Shown here: positions 33,577 through 47,100 of the stretch, one piece after another
How positions within the stretch are numbered: the first letter of the stretch is position 1
How the letters are laid out: each line of letters starts with the position of its first letter
Source of the DNA: Colocasia esculenta
Lineage: Eukaryota; Streptophyta; Magnoliopsida; Alismatales; Araceae
Length of the DNA stretch: 64,000 nt
Reading direction: 5' to 3'
Assembly (NCBI GenBank): GCA_014218235.1
Contig: CM024755.1
Location: 36,228,713-36,292,712, forward strand
The notes under the pieces: generated by a model
The model's input: only the letters and a program-made list of their open reading frames with translations
Told to the model about the DNA's origin: nothing
The model's database searches: none
Translations under genes and position numbers: made by a program

Positions 33577-35144
33577 TCCATATATGCAGGAATGCCTAGC
33601 GGCCCAAAATCAAAACAAATGGTACTTGGATAGTGGCTGCTCGAGGCACATGACGAGCGACAAAGACAAATTTTGTTTGCTGGTGGAAAAAAGACGGAGG
33701 TCAAGTTGTCTTCGGGGGTAACAATAAAGGTCAGATCATTGGTTCAGGTAAGGTTGGTAAGTATGCCTCTAACTCAATAGACAATGTTCTGTTAGTTGAT
33801 GGTCTTAATCACAATTTGCTTAGCATAAGCCAACTGTGTGATAAAGGTCATAGAGTTGTTTTCAAATCAAGTTCATGTCAAATTGTTAATAAGGAAACAT
33901 GAAGTCTTAAATTTTCTGGAAAAAAGGTGAACAACATTTATTTAGTTGATTTGGATGATCCAGAAAATGAAAATTTGTGTCTTGTTGCAAATAAACAGGA
34001 TGAGCTTACTTTGTGGCATCGTAGGCTTAGCTATGCAAGCTACAATGTCTTGTACAAGATTATGAAGCAGAAATTGGTAAGTGGACTTCCTAAAATTTCT
34101 TTCAATAAGAATGAAAGTTTTTGTGATGTATGTGCACAGGGAAAACAAACCCGAAAATCGTTCAAATCAAAAGCACCGGTAAGTACCTCTAAACCTTATG
34201 AACTGTTGCACATGGACCTTTTTGGACCTACTAGAACTCTAAGTCTCAATGGCAAACGGTTTAGTTTTGTCATTGTGGATGACTTTTCTACGTTCACTTG
34301 GGTCAAATTCTTGGCACACAAAAATGAAGCACTTAAAGTCTTTGAAGATTTCTTTAATAAGATTGAGCATGGAAATGTTCATAAGATATGCTCAATTCGC
34401 ACTGATCACGGGGGAGAGTTTGATAACAACTCTTTTTCTAATTTTTGCAGGCTCCACGGGTTAGAACACTTGTTTTCCTCTCCAAGGACTTCGGAACAAA
34501 ATGGCGTAGTGGAGAGAAAGAACAGGACCCTGGTGGAAATGGCTCACACTCTTCTGGTCGAAAGTCAACTCTCAAGGAGCTTTTGGGCAGAAGCGGTGAA
34601 CACCTCTTGCTATATTCTTAATAGAGCCATGGTAAGACCTGTGATGAAGAAAACTCCCTATGAACTGTTAAAAGGTAAGAAACCCAGTATTGGGTACTTC
34701 AGGGTTTTTGGCTCAAAAGTGTTTATTCATAACAATGATAAAGTTGATTTAGACAAGTTTGAAGCCAAAAGTGATCAAGGTATTTTTCTTGGATACTCAG
34801 AACACTCTAGAGCATATAGGGTGTTTAACAATAAAAATAAAAATGTGGAAGAAACTCCACATGTTGTCTTTGATGAGTATCATGCAAAAACTAACAATTC
34901 AAATCTTCACAGGACTCACGATGGAAATGATGGAACAATTCTCCAAGAACAACAACAAGTAAAAGCAAAAAGAGATTTTCAAGCAGCACCAAAAACTAAA
35001 AGTGGATATTTTCGCAAGTACGATGATGATGACCATCAAATCCTTTTCAAAAAGGGAGATGATGAGCCTAATGAAGATCCACAAGAGGAAGAACCTCAAG
35101 GTGAATCCCCTCAAGCAAGCCCTCCTCAAGAACAACTTCCATAA
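33577..35144 (+). pseudogene. C2 protease and integrase, broken
   Basis: The protease keeps WYLDSGCSRHM with the catalytic Asp at 33629-33631. A frameshift near 33571 separates it from gag, and an extra A in 33687-33692 separates it from integrase. A TGA at 33900-33902 precedes the open part from 33927. Residues from there: the HHCC zinc finger has His31 but Tyr36 where the second His is expected, then Cys66 and Cys69. The core triad is Asp97, Asp160 and Glu196 with DD35E spacing. It ends at a TAA at 35142-35144 after an acidic Gln/Glu/Pro-rich linker. Confidence 0.9.
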
Positions 35145-36830
35145 GTCCAAGATCAGCCTGGTCCTTCAACAATCACCAATGTGAGGTATTCCAAAGATCA
35201 CCCACTTGAGAATGTGATAGGGAATGTAAATGATAAAGTTCAAACTAGGTCTCAGGTTAGACAAATAGTTGAACAGGTCATTTAGCTTTTGTCTCTCAAG
35301 TGGAACCTAAATTTTTTGAAGAGGCTCTAAAAGAAAACTCATGGATTGATGCTATGCATGAGGAACTTGGTCAATTTCAAAGAAATAATGTCTGGAGTTT
35401 AGTTCCTAGAACCCCTGAGATTTCTGTCATAGGCACTAGATGGGTATTTAGGAATAAGCTAAATGAAGAGGGTAAAGTGGTGAGAAATAAGGGCTAGACT
35501 GGTAGCAAAAGGATACAATCAAGAATTTGGTGTAGACTTTGAAGAATCCTTTGCTCCTGTAGCTAGACTTGAAGCAGTTAGAGTCTTGTTGGCGTATGCA
35601 TGCTCACACAAGTTCAAACTCTTTCAAATGGATGTTAAAACTGCCTTCTTGAATGGCTACATCAAAGAGGAAGTCTATGTTTCTCAACCACCTGGATTTG
35701 AGGACCATGAAAAGCCTAACCATATTTATAAATTGCACAAAGCTCTTTATGGTTTGAAATAGGCACCCCGAGCTTGGTACGACAGACTAAGCAATTTTCT
35801 GGTGAGTAAAAACTACTCAAGAGGTAAAGTGGACCAAACCCTTTTCACTAAGAAAGTTTGCAATCACATAATTATTGTTCAAGTTTATGTGGACGACATC
35901 ATTTTTGGTTCCACTAACCCATCACTGTGTGAAGAATTCTCAAAACACATGCATAGTGAATTTGAGATGAGTTTAATGGGGGAGCTTCAATTTTTCCTTG
36001 GTTTGCAGGTTAAACAACATGAAGATGGCTTTTTTATCAACCAAGAAAAATATGTTAAGGCGCTTCTCAAGAGATTTCAGTTTGAACAAGCTAAGCCTGC
36101 TTCAACACCAATGAGCACAAGCATAAAATTTAAAAATGATGAGAAAGGTAAACCGGTAGATGCAAAGCAATTCCGAGGTATGATTGGCTCACTTCTTTAT
36201 CTTACTGCAAGTGGACCGGATATACAATTCAGTGTTTGCCTTTGTGCTAGATATCAATCTAGTCCAAAGGAAATTCATTTGGTTGCTATTAAGAGAATAT
36301 TCAGATATCTCTCAAGTACGTATGATTTGGGTCTTTGGTATCCAGCAGGAAGTAGCTTTGATTTGATATCATATTCTGATGCTGACTATGCTGGATGTAA
36401 AATTGACAGAAAAAGCACTAGTGGGTACTGCCAATTTCTTGGTGGTTGCATGGTTTCGTGGGCATCCAAGAAGAAACACTCGGTTGCACTCTCCACTGCA
36501 GAGGCAGAATATGTTGCTGCAGGAAGTTGTGCGGCTCAAGTGTTGTGGATAAAAAGTCAACTATCTGACTACAACATTGACATTGGATGCACACCTATCC
36601 TATGTGACAACACTAGTGCCATCAATCTCTCAAAGAACCCAGTCCAACACTCTAAAACAAAACACATTGAGATTAGACATCACTTCTTGAGAGATGAAGT
36701 AGCCAACAAATCCTTGGAGCTTAACTTCATACCCACTGAAAAGCAATTAGCTGATATTTTCACAAAACCATTGGCTGAGGATAAATTCACAACATTGAGA
36801 AGAGAATTGGGCTTGTGCAAAATGCAATGA
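35145..36830 (+). pseudogene. C2 reverse transcriptase and RNase H, broken at the 5' side
   Basis: The fingers region (35300-35490, GTRWVFRNK) is split by an extra G at 35491-35493 and by TAG at 35760-35762 where Gln is expected. From 35802 to 36830 the frame is open: catalytic YVDD (residues 29-32 of this part), thumb, then RNase H with SDADYAGCK, STSGYCQF, AEAEYVAA and the C-terminal block LADIFTKPLAEDKF. This 3' half alone could not give active enzyme. It is closely related in sequence to the C1 pol remnant, which confirms the same lineage. Confidence 0.92.
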
Positions 36831-37299
36831 AGCCCATACCAAACTTTAAAGTATATGATCTTTGTGTGCACTGACTATGAGGTATATCAAATGGTAAACT
36901 GTGGAAGAACAAGTTATGCTTGTTTGGAAACTATTATTATGCATGAGAAAACATTCTCCGCCTTGTATCCATAGTCAAGTTGCACATAAAGGTCATTCAA
37001 TTCAAATAAGGTATATGGTTTCTTTTCATTTTGCCCACTCATTTTTGCAAACAAATGGATGTCTGTGTTGGAATGTTTTATTTATGAACTTGTGTGCAAT
37101 TGCTTGTTAAACATATGAAAGTCTGTCTTGAATTGCTTGAATGTTGAGTCTCCACATGCACACACTATGGGGGAGCAAAGTTAAGTTAGATGAGTGAATT
37201 TTTTAGGGAAACTATCCATTCTTCATTTGATTTATTTCCCTTGCATGAGGCTCCAATCATATCTCTCATCTCAGCCTTCAAAAAGCTTTCTCACAGCTC

Positions 37300-37488
37300 C
37301 TGTCGACAGCCCCATTCATTGCTGTAGACAGCCACTAGAAGGTTTTCCTCTCCCCGAACTCAACATCTTTCAGTCTGTTAGCATCTGTCGACAGACAACA
37401 TTGTATCTGTCGACAGACGCACCCCTCCTGAACTCTGTAGTTCAACACTGTTCGCAGCTGTCGACAGGCTCACTATAGCTGTCGACAG
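37300..37488. repeat. C2 spacer array of CTGTCGACAG palindromes
   Basis: Exact CTGTCGACAG at 37300-37309, 37385-37394, 37407-37416, 37458-37467 and 37479-37488, with variants such as CTGTAGACAG near 37322. One more exact copy lies at 38534-38543, with a CTATCGACAG variant near 38510. It is the same motif as in the LTR arrays of this element. Confidence 0.92.
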
Positions 37489-37936
37489 ATCAACCTTTCA
37501 CTGAGTTCTTCATATCCTTTCTCAACCTCTTTCATGAGCATAATTCTCTACTGCATTTAAGGTGAAAATTAGTGACTTACTTGTGTTATAATCTTTCATA
37601 TCCACAAAATACCAATGATATTGTCTAAATCACAATGATTTTGACATACTATTCTTTTGTGAGTCTAGGTTGCATCATTTTGAGTACATTTAACAAATCA
37701 CATGAGTCTAACCTAACTCACTTGAATAACTCCCTTGTGGACTATCATTTTTCAAAGTCACGTGATAAGTCCAAAGGTCATTGAAGGTCATGTCTAGCAT
37801 TGGCTTTTAAACCTTATCTAACTCTTGACCTTGATAAAAAAAAATAAATAAAAGGAGAAAAGCTACCTATTTCAAACACTAAAATGTGTATCAAAAATAT
37901 AATAAGGGAACCAAGGCAGAGCAATGCTGAGTATTG

Positions 37937-38083
37937 CTGAGTAACCGGGGACATGGGCATCACAAATGTCTGTCTTCGCGTCAAAAAGCTTACTCATTAA
38001 CTCTGTATAATGGTCACTTCCACTGAGTAACTGGGGATACGGACATTACCCATGTCTATCTTCACGTAAAAATGTCATAGTGA
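37937..38083 (+). repeat. C2 spacer direct repeat
   Basis: Two imperfect copies of about 50 bases, 37937-37987 and 38033-38083, both opening CTGAGTAAC(C/T)GGGGA and containing CATGTCT(G/A)TCTTC and CGT(C)AAAAA. They are offset by 96 bases. Function is unknown; the repeat could be a structured RNA leader or a simple duplication. Confidence 0.75.
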
Positions 38084-38975
38084 TTCTAATTACCACTTTT
38101 TCTCTTACCGGTTGTTCAGAAACAAATCATACAAGGAGAAATAGAGTGTAGCCTCCTCATTTTTCTTATCAAGGCCAAATTGTTGTTAATGATTAATTGC
38201 CCATGTAGACATCTTTTTCATACACCTTTGACTGTCACCCACTAAGAAATATGTTTTTCTGCAATGGTTTTATTCAAGAGGATTCTCTTATTTTCATATG
38301 TTTTAGTCCACTGTATTCTTCATAATGTAACTTGAGATTCTGGGAATGTTATTTCACAACCATTGTAGATGTTTGACATGTCTTAATATTAGTGGGTATG
38401 ACATTTTATAATGTGTATTTACCTATTTTTCACCTTTTGTACAAATTGGATGCTCATTGCCCCAAAAAATTCTGTCAAAATGCCTCTCTGGGATATTTCT
38501 GATTGTGCCTATCGACAGATGACTGTGCATCATCTGTCGACAGCCGGCGGCAGTGTGACGGCCCTGGATATTTATGCCCGATAAGGCTCCATATCCAGAT
38601 CTGCCTCCCGCGAACGGACCGAAGTCTCGCAAGGGATATCTCACACACGTGTCCAGTAAGAGTATAAAAGACAACTACACAGTATAAAACACAAGAAAGT
38701 ACATGTGCTTATAACTGTTCACAAATTTGTACAACTATCCCATTACATTAATACATGTCCAATTAAAAGTACAACTACCTGGGGCATACCCCGAGGGAGC
38801 ACAAGCTCACACAACACTAACTACTGTACTACTGCTGGTGGTACAAGTCTGTCACAACACCACTGCAAGTCAAACACACGGCAAGCCCTGAAAAGAACTG
38901 TAGGGGAGTGAGCCTCAACGAGTCACAGGCTCAGTAGGGGCTACCCAAAACATCACCCAAACCACAATACACCTC

Positions 38976-39798
38976 AACCCCAAAGGGTTTCATTGGCAGC
39001 ACCAATAGCCAAACCATTTCATGCTCACATCATAACAACAAATAACAATTAAACATAATCATGATAATAACCATAAAGTCCTTAGAAGGAAAGTGGGACT
39101 ACATGACTAATATAATATCATTAGTCAGCCTAACCAATAAAGTGCCTAAACCACAGTCTCACTGGCACACTGCTACAACAACTGGTTGCCTAAGCTATAA
39201 GCCACACAGGCAAATCACTGCCCAGGCTACAAGCTTCACAAGCGAACCTCAAACACTTGAGTAACATGACTGCTAACAAAGAGCTGGTCCTTTATACTCC
39301 AAACCTCACTACGTCGGAAACTACACACAAGGTAACAGGACTGGATACCACGAAGCCAATCCATGACACACTAAAACCATAATTGGAATCATACCCAAGA
39401 AGGGTAAAACATAACAAGTGGAAGGTCTCACACGGCCTCCACGGAGCACAGCTCTACTAAACCACAATATGCCTAGGCCACAAGCCTCATCGGCAAATTA
39501 CCCACAAAGGTAACATGATTGGCAACCACAAATTAATCCACAATAAATTATAAACAAAGATCTACTTAAAATGGATAGGATAAAACAAGTGGTAGGTCAA
39601 ACCACAAGACCTCCAGAACACACAAGTACCCGAAAAGGTTGGTACACAATGTACCACCACAAAACTGCAAAGTAACCCACGAAGGGTATATGTACCTGCT
39701 ACTCTGAGGTACCACAACACAAACACCCGTACGAAGGGTACAAGTAGGTGGTAAACACCACACTGAACCTCAATTATATTGTGCCTTCACTTAGGCAC
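38976..39798. repeat. T2 LTR series of small hairpins
   Basis: Short perfect inverted repeats with different stems and small A-rich loops follow each other: AACCC-CAAA-GGGTT (38976-38989), GCTT-CAC-AAGC (39233-39243), CTCAA-ACAC-TTGAG (39248-39261), TACCC-AAGAA-GGGTA (39392-39406), TTACC-CACAAA-GGTAA (39498-39513), ACCC-ACGAA-GGGT (39675-39687), GTACCT...AGGTAC (39692-39712), GTGCCT-TCACTT-AGGCAC (39781-39798). The same series is in the other LTR from about 44586. Confidence 0.6.
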
Positions 39799-41154
39799 AA
39801 CATTACAAGTGAAACCTCAATCGGCAAGTTACATAAGCCACAACCGCAGTCACAACTGTGCCAACACCAGGGCACACCACGAACGGGTCAAACCTTGACC
39901 ACGAGTCACAAACTCACGAAGCACAGCCAATGGCAAAGCACGAGTCGGAAAGAACGACGCCACCACACGGGAACGGTCTACTGGCTGATCAGGCCAGTAT
40001 CCAACCCGGACAACACAACACAAGAACAACCTCTCAGCCTCGCAGCCATGGACGAAAGGTCCAACTACTGCTCCACAAGGTAAAGCCAAACAACTGTGGA
40101 GACCAACTAACACCACACCTGCAGACACACAGCTGCAGATCCATGCCTGGCACCTCTAGGGTCTCTGGCCGGAGCACCCTAAAGTGGGGCACTGGAAAAC
40201 AGGACTAGCTGGGGACCAGTGACATCTACTGGTATCCGTACCCCCAACTACGAGCGTGCTACAAGCGACAAAAGAACAAACTCTGAGAAGTCGCTGTCCT
40301 CTGTCGTCTTTCCCTCAGCCGGACGTACAACTCAAACATAGGAGTGAGGGTGTCCAGGAAGATGACACAGACCTCAATGGTACCACACTGTACCCGGACA
40401 AACCCCGAGCACAACAAACACAACGTGCCTGGCTCACAAAGAACCTGGGGTACCCGACTAGAGAGGCATTCCAGAATAGGCGCCGGACCACCACACTCGG
40501 CTAGCACAAACCACGATACTTACATATATACATGTGTTAGGATTAGCTTAACATCCGTCACCATGTGACCCCAAAGCTATCCTACACCAACACATACCTG
40601 AACCACAAACTTGCCTATCATCGGTCACCTCATGACCTCCGTGGCAACACACACACCACTTAATACATAAATCAATATAATAATCCTTGAAGGACAACAA
40701 CAGACCGGGGCTAGGTTCACACATGACCTTTACTGCCCAAACACCACAAAGTCATGGCTAGGCTCACACAGGAACCTCACTGCCCAGTTACTACGACAAA
40801 TCATAAGAATTACATTACGACAATGTGTGTGCCATTCACACACCCAAACCACGTAGACAGCACGTGTATAATACACCAACCAGGTGCACCACACGTTATT
40901 CATGTAAACAACATGTCCAACACATGGACAACATGCTCCAAAAGTGCTACGGGTGCCAACGCACCACACATACTACGTAAACACCAAGCCGGTTACGTAC
41001 ATAACATAATAACCACGTAAAATATGCCCACCTCATGAGCAATACGCTCCACGAGCGTAACAAGTGCACTGGCTCCACATGTCATTGCCATGTACAACAA
41101 ATATCACCAACTGGATATTCAAACTACCAAAAGCATACAAAATAATATCCTCGG

Positions 41155-42000
41155 CTGCGATTGCGACAGAGGCTAGGGCCGCCATCTGATCGCGACACCA
41201 CGACATGGCGCGACAAGAAATCCTATCGCGACAGGTTGGACCGTCGCTACCAGGTAGCGACACCCAGAAGGACCGCGATCAGAAACCTCAACGCGACATC
41301 CCGTCAGGCCACGATAACCTTAACGCGACACTACGACAGACCGCGATCAAATGCCTTAACGCGATAGATCGGGCTGTCGCAATCAGATCGCGACACCCTG
41401 GGCTGTCGCCTTCGCAGGCGAAAAACCCCAATCCGGAAGGAACTTCACAGTTCACCCTTCCCGACCATTCAAACCACGTTAAATTCTCATTTTTCATGCT
41501 TTAATGGATACCCTAGCATGGTATCTACTGTTCTTTAAGCTTTAAACGAATCAAATTCATACCACGAATAATTCACACAATCAAACAAGGTAGAAACACC
41601 CTACCTTCGCGAAGAACGCAAAGACCGGAGTTCCCTCGGCGTTTCCCCCGCTCCACGCGACATCCTCGCGGCGAGAGCACGCCCCACGCACCTCCAGAAA
41701 CTCGAACCACCCGGAAAATCCCACAGCAGCCTCCCCCTGGCCGTGCAGAGCTTCCCCTGCTCTGTTCGGCTGGGGTTCTTAAAAACAGCACAACGGTTGG
41801 GATCGCGACGTGCACCACCACCGCGACCTAATCGCGACCCAAGTGACCGTCGCCTTCCCAAGGCCGACGTCAGCTGACCGCCTGGCAAGCGACACGTGGC
41901 AGCCATGCAGACGAAGACCGCCAAACAGCGGCAACATGAACGCGACCCTCAGGGATGTCGCGTTCATAATGCGACGCATGACCCTGTCGCGTTCACAGGC
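41155..42000. repeat. T2 3' LTR AACGCGAC arrays
   Basis: Two clusters (41155-41410 and 41797-42000) of AACGCGAC, TCGCGACA, ATCGCGAC and variants, about 20 copies in all. They flank a GC-rich stretch with a TTAAAAACAGC sequence that may be the core promoter on the minus strand. The motif is shared with the solo LTR G2. Confidence 0.82.
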
Positions 42001-42152
42001 ACAAGACCTGTGAGCACTTTGGGCCCAATCTGACGGCCCACCAAGCCTCACAACACGCGTAACACCTGAAACACAAACTAATGGGCCACACACTGGCCAC
42101 CAAACCCGCTAAACCTGGATCCATGAGGATTCGGAAAATGCGCGACGTTACA

Positions 42153-44162
42153 TTATTATCACCTAAAAAGGAATATCGTCCTCGATATTCAAAACAAATC
42201 ACAACAACCGGATTATCACCTAAAAAGAAATAAAATCGAATACATAACAAGAAGGATACTCTTTCTCTGCATCATCCTTTCAATTCATCTGTCCATTTCC
42301 ATCCTTGCTTTGCTCCTTTCTTTTCTTTCAATTCATTTCACAATTACTATGTTCTGTCGATTCCATTACCTTTCCTTACCTTTCAACCATAGGCGATCCT
42401 ACCTTGCCAAAGGCGCTTTATCTCCTTGGACTGAACCTACTCCCATATTTTTTGGGCTGTGTTTGCAACATTTCTTTTAGGACCTCTTTATCTTTCTTAA
42501 ATATCTTACACTGTAATATTTTTTGATGCCATAATCCTTCCAAATTATTGAACTTTCCGGTGCTATTTCCTTTTTCTATTTATCACTGCCAAGTATTATT
42601 CTGCCTCATCTGTATTTACATTCGCAACTATCACCTCTTCAAAGAAAACCAATCACCATCTTTGAATTTTCTGCCTTTTTCATATTATTCTGCTCATACC
42701 ACTTTAAGTCATCTCTGATCAAAGATCATAATAAACTCTATTCCTTTATTCCGCTGCGCAAAACTTTATACTTTCTCCTTATTCAAGCAAACCTTAAACA
42801 ATTTGTGAATATTAAATCTTTCTTTGCTTCCGCTGCGCTACTCTGATCACACTAAACACTTTTGCAAAATATTCCACAACTTTTGTTCTCATTATTGCTT
42901 TCAATTTTCTTTCTTCTGACTTCAACTGTATTCATTTCTAACTTTAACTGTTTCTCAAATCATCTTGTTCAATTAATTCGTGCTGAAGAAATTACTGCAA
43001 TTTCTGATCTGCTAAACCATTATTGACATATTATGCTCTTCATATATCTTTCCTGCTTTATTGACATTCTCTGGCTAATCTCATAATTTTGTTGCATAAC
43101 CTTTCCAAATATTCTTTAATTAGTCTGTTCTTGCTCCTGCATGAAACTCTGAAATATCTTAATAACAATTCCTTTCTGCTCAATTGAATCATTTCTTTGC
43201 ACCAATATGCAAACTCTAACTGACATTTCCTGACTCATCTGATCTTATTCACTTCATCATTTACTAAATTCTTCCTTTCTCTAATCCATATCTTTTCTGC
43301 AAAATACCTTTCTTATTTCATTAAATGCTCTTTCTGATTTTTTTTTTCATAATCTGCCATTCAACAACTAAATATTCCTCTTGTGCAATTCTCACAAATT
43401 CTTATTGCACACTAATCCTTCTTTTCTCTCTTTCTTTACTCAACTAATCCTTTGCATACATATTTATACAAATCCTCATATCACACTTCCTGTTACCATC
43501 ATTATTCATAACAACATCTTTCTCAAATTTCTGATCTCAGACATACTTAATCTATCCGCCATAGATCACTGCTCTTTTATGTACTAGTACCTCTTTTAAA
43601 GCTGATCTGCCTTACTTAATCATACCAAACTCTTCATAACACTAATCACATTCTCATCCACATTGTTTCTTAATATCATCTGACTCAGATCTCTAATGCC
43701 ACAATACCTCTACTGAGGTTCTCAACTATATTTTGCACATTTAATCATTTCTGACACACACACTGACCTGTTCCTTATCACCTTGTTACCATACACCTGT
43801 CTCTGCCAACTCTCCATTTCATTATAACTTACTTACTGAATTCCATAAGCAAACTTATTAATCTCCTCAATTCCTTTAACTGGGAATCTTTAACAACCAA
43901 ACTGTTCTATCACAACCAGCACACTGGTATAATCACACAGATTATACCAACTCTATTTACATCAATCTTTTAATAATTGCTAATCAACTGCCAGATTCTC
44001 AACACATAAACACGTTCCACAGAACAAAAACTTAAACAAATACCACTTTAACCAACACAAAACTACAGACTTACTACCAGTAGTGGACATTAATCGATGT
44101 ATTGGGACATTGTACTTTCAATGTCTTTTCATATTCTAACTGGACATTGCTCTGATACCAAC
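42153..44162 (-). other. T2 interior, non-coding
   Basis: The right end is the primer site GCTCTGATACCA (44149-44160 on +, i.e. TGGTATCAGAGC on -). The left end has the PPT-like tract and stem-loop GAATATCG-TCCT-CGATATTC (42171-42190), with a second tract copy near 42212-42232. The middle 1.8 kb is C/T-rich on + (purine-rich in element sense) with no ORF above about 75 codons of any resemblance, no knuckle, protease or RT motif. It is either scrambled old pol or unrelated filler. Confidence 0.8.
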
Positions 44163-47100
44163 TGTGACGGCCCTGGATATTTATGCCCGATAAGGCTCCA
44201 TATCCAGATCCGCCTCCAGCGAACGGACCGAAGTCTCGCAAGGGATATCTCACACACGTGTCCAGTAAGAGTATAAAAGACAACTACACAGTATAAAACA
44301 CAAGAAAGTACATGTGCTTATAACTGTTCACAAATTTGTACAACTGTCCCATTACATTAATACATGTCCAATTAAAAAGTACAACTACCTGGGGCATACC
44401 TCGAGGGAGCACAAGCTCACACAACACTAACTACTGTACTACTGCTGGTGGTACAAGTCTGTCACAACACCGCTGCAAGTCAAACACACGGCAAGCCCTA
44501 AAAAGAACTGTAGGGGAGTGAGCCTCAACGAGTCACAGGCTCAGTAGGGGCTACCCAAAACAACACCCAAACCACAATACACCTCAACCCCAAAGGGTTT
44601 CATTGGCAGCACCAATAGCCAAACCATTTCATGCTCACATCATAACAACAAATAACAATTAAACATAATCATGATAATAACCATAAAGTCCTCGGAAGGA
44701 AAGTGGGACTACATGACTAATATAATATCATTAGTCAGCCCAACCACTAAAGTGCCTAAACCACAGTCTCACTGGCACACTGCTACAACAACTGGTTGCC
44801 TAAGCTATAAGCCACACAGGCAAATCACTGCCCAGATTACAAGCTTCACAAGCGAACCTCAAACACTTGAGTAACAGGACTACTAACAAAGAGCTGGTCC
44901 TTTATACTCCAAACCTCACTACGTCGGAAACTACACACAAGGTAACAGGACTGGCTACCACGAAGCCAATCCATGACACACTAAAACCATAATTGGAATC
45001 ATACCCAAGAAGGGTAAAACACAACAAGTGGAAGGTCTCACACGGCCTCCACGGAGCACAGCTCTACTAAACCACAATATGCCTAGGCCACAAGCCTCAT
45101 CGGCAAATTATCCACAAAGGTAACATGATTGGCAACCACAAATTAATCCACAATAAATTATAAACAAAGATCTACTTAAAATGGATAGGATAAAACAAGT
45201 GGTAGGTCAAACCACAAGACCTCCAGAACACACAAGTACCCGAAAAGGTTGGTACACAATGTACCACCACAAAACTGCAAAGTAACCCACGAAGGGTATA
45301 TGTACCTGCTACTCTGAGGTACCACAACACAAACACCCGTATGAAGGGTACAAGTAGGTGGTAAACACCACACTGAACCTCAATTATATTGTGCCTTCAC
45401 TTAGGCACAACATTACAGGTGAAACCTCAACTGGCAAGTTACATAAGCCACAACCGCAGTCACAACTGTGCCAACACCAGGGCACACCACGAACGGGTCA
45501 AACCTCGACCATGAGACACAAACTCACGAACCACAGCCAATGGCAAAGCACGAGTCGTAAAGAACGATGCCACCACACGGGAATGGTCTACTGGCTGATC
45601 AGGCCAGTATCCAACCCGGACAACACAACACAAGAACAACCTCTCAGCCTTGCAGTCATGGACGAAAGGTCCAACTGCCGCTCCACAAGGTAAAGCCAAA
45701 CAACTGTGGAGACCAACTAACACCACACCTGCAGGTTCATGCCTGGCACCTGGGAAGTCGCTGCCCTCTGTCGTCTTTCCCTTAGCCGGACGTACAACTC
45801 AAACACAGGAGTGAGGGTGTCCAGGAAGACGACACAGACCTCAACGGTACCACACTGTACCGGGACAAACCCTGAGCACAACAAACACAACGTGCCTGGC
45901 TCACAAAGAACCTGGGGTACCCGACTAGAGAGGCATTCCGAAATAGGCGCCGGACCACCACACTCGGCTAGCACAAACCACGATACTTACATATATAGCC
46001 TTTACTTATAATTCACAATATACATGTGTTAGGATTAGCTTAACATCGGTCACCATGTGACCCCAAAGCTATCCTACACCAACACATATCTGAACCACAA
46101 ACTTGCCTATCATTAGTCACCTCATGACCTCCGTGGCAACACACACTCCACTTAATACATAAATTAATATAATAATCCTTGAAGGACAACAACAGACCGG
46201 GGCTAGGTTTACACATGACCTTTACTGCCCAAACACCACAAAGTCATGGCTAGGCTCACACAGGAACCTCACTGCCCAGTTACTACGACAAATCATAAGA
46301 ATTACATTACGACAATGTGTGTGCCATGCACACACCCAAACCACGTAGACAGCACGTGTATAATACACCAACCAGGTGCACCACACGGTATTCACTTAAA
46401 CAACATGTCCAACACATGGACAGCATGGTCCAAGAGCACTACAGGTGCCAACGCACCACACATACTACGTAAACACCAAGCCGGTTACGTACATAACATA
46501 ATAACCACGTAAAACATGCCCACCTCGTGAGCAATACGCTCCACGAGCATAACAAGTGCACTGGCTCCACATGTCATTGCCATGTACAACAAATATCACC
46601 AACCGGATATTCAAACTACCAAAAGCATACAAAATAATATCCTCGGCTGCGATCGCAACAGAGGCTAGGGCCGCCATCTGATCGCGATACCATGACATGG
46701 CGCGACAAGAAATCCTATCGCGACAGGTTGGACCGTCGCTACCAGGTAGCGACACCCAGAAGGACCGCGATCAGAAACCTCAACACGACATCCCGTCAGG
46801 CCGCGATAACCTTAACGCGACACTACGACAGACCGTGATCAAATGCCTTAACGCGACAGATCGGGCTGTCGCAATCAGAACGCGACACCCTGGGTTGTCG
46901 CCTTCGTAGGCGAAAAACCCCAATCCGGAAAGAACTTCACAGTTCACCCTTCCCGACCATTCAAACCACGTTAAATTCTCATTTTTCATGCTTTAATGGA
47001 TACCCTAGCATGGTATCTACTGTTCTTTAAGCTTTAAACGAATCGAATTCATACCGCGAACAATTCACACAATCAAACGAGGTAGAAACACCCTACCTTT

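Larger units (their letters stand above)
36831..38548 (+). other. C2 spacer after pol, left of T2
   Basis: No supported gene. It contains a purine tract GGGGGAGCAAAG at 37169-37180, a CTGTCGACAG cluster (37300-37488), a roughly 50-base direct repeat (37937-37987 and 38033-38083) and a last palindrome at 38534-38543. It is then interrupted by T2 at the TSD GGCAG (38549-38553) and resumes at 47649. Confidence 0.75.
38554..42152 (-). mobile_element. T2 3' LTR
   Basis: A 3599-bp LTR. It carries the conserved box (38909-38933), a series of short hairpins with A-rich loops (38976-39798), a block related to T1/T3 LTRs (about 39990-40500), and AACGCGAC arrays at 41155-41410 and 41797-42000 on either side of a GC-rich part. 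About 130 bases at 40156-40285 are missing from the other LTR. No credible gene is inside. Confidence 0.92.
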
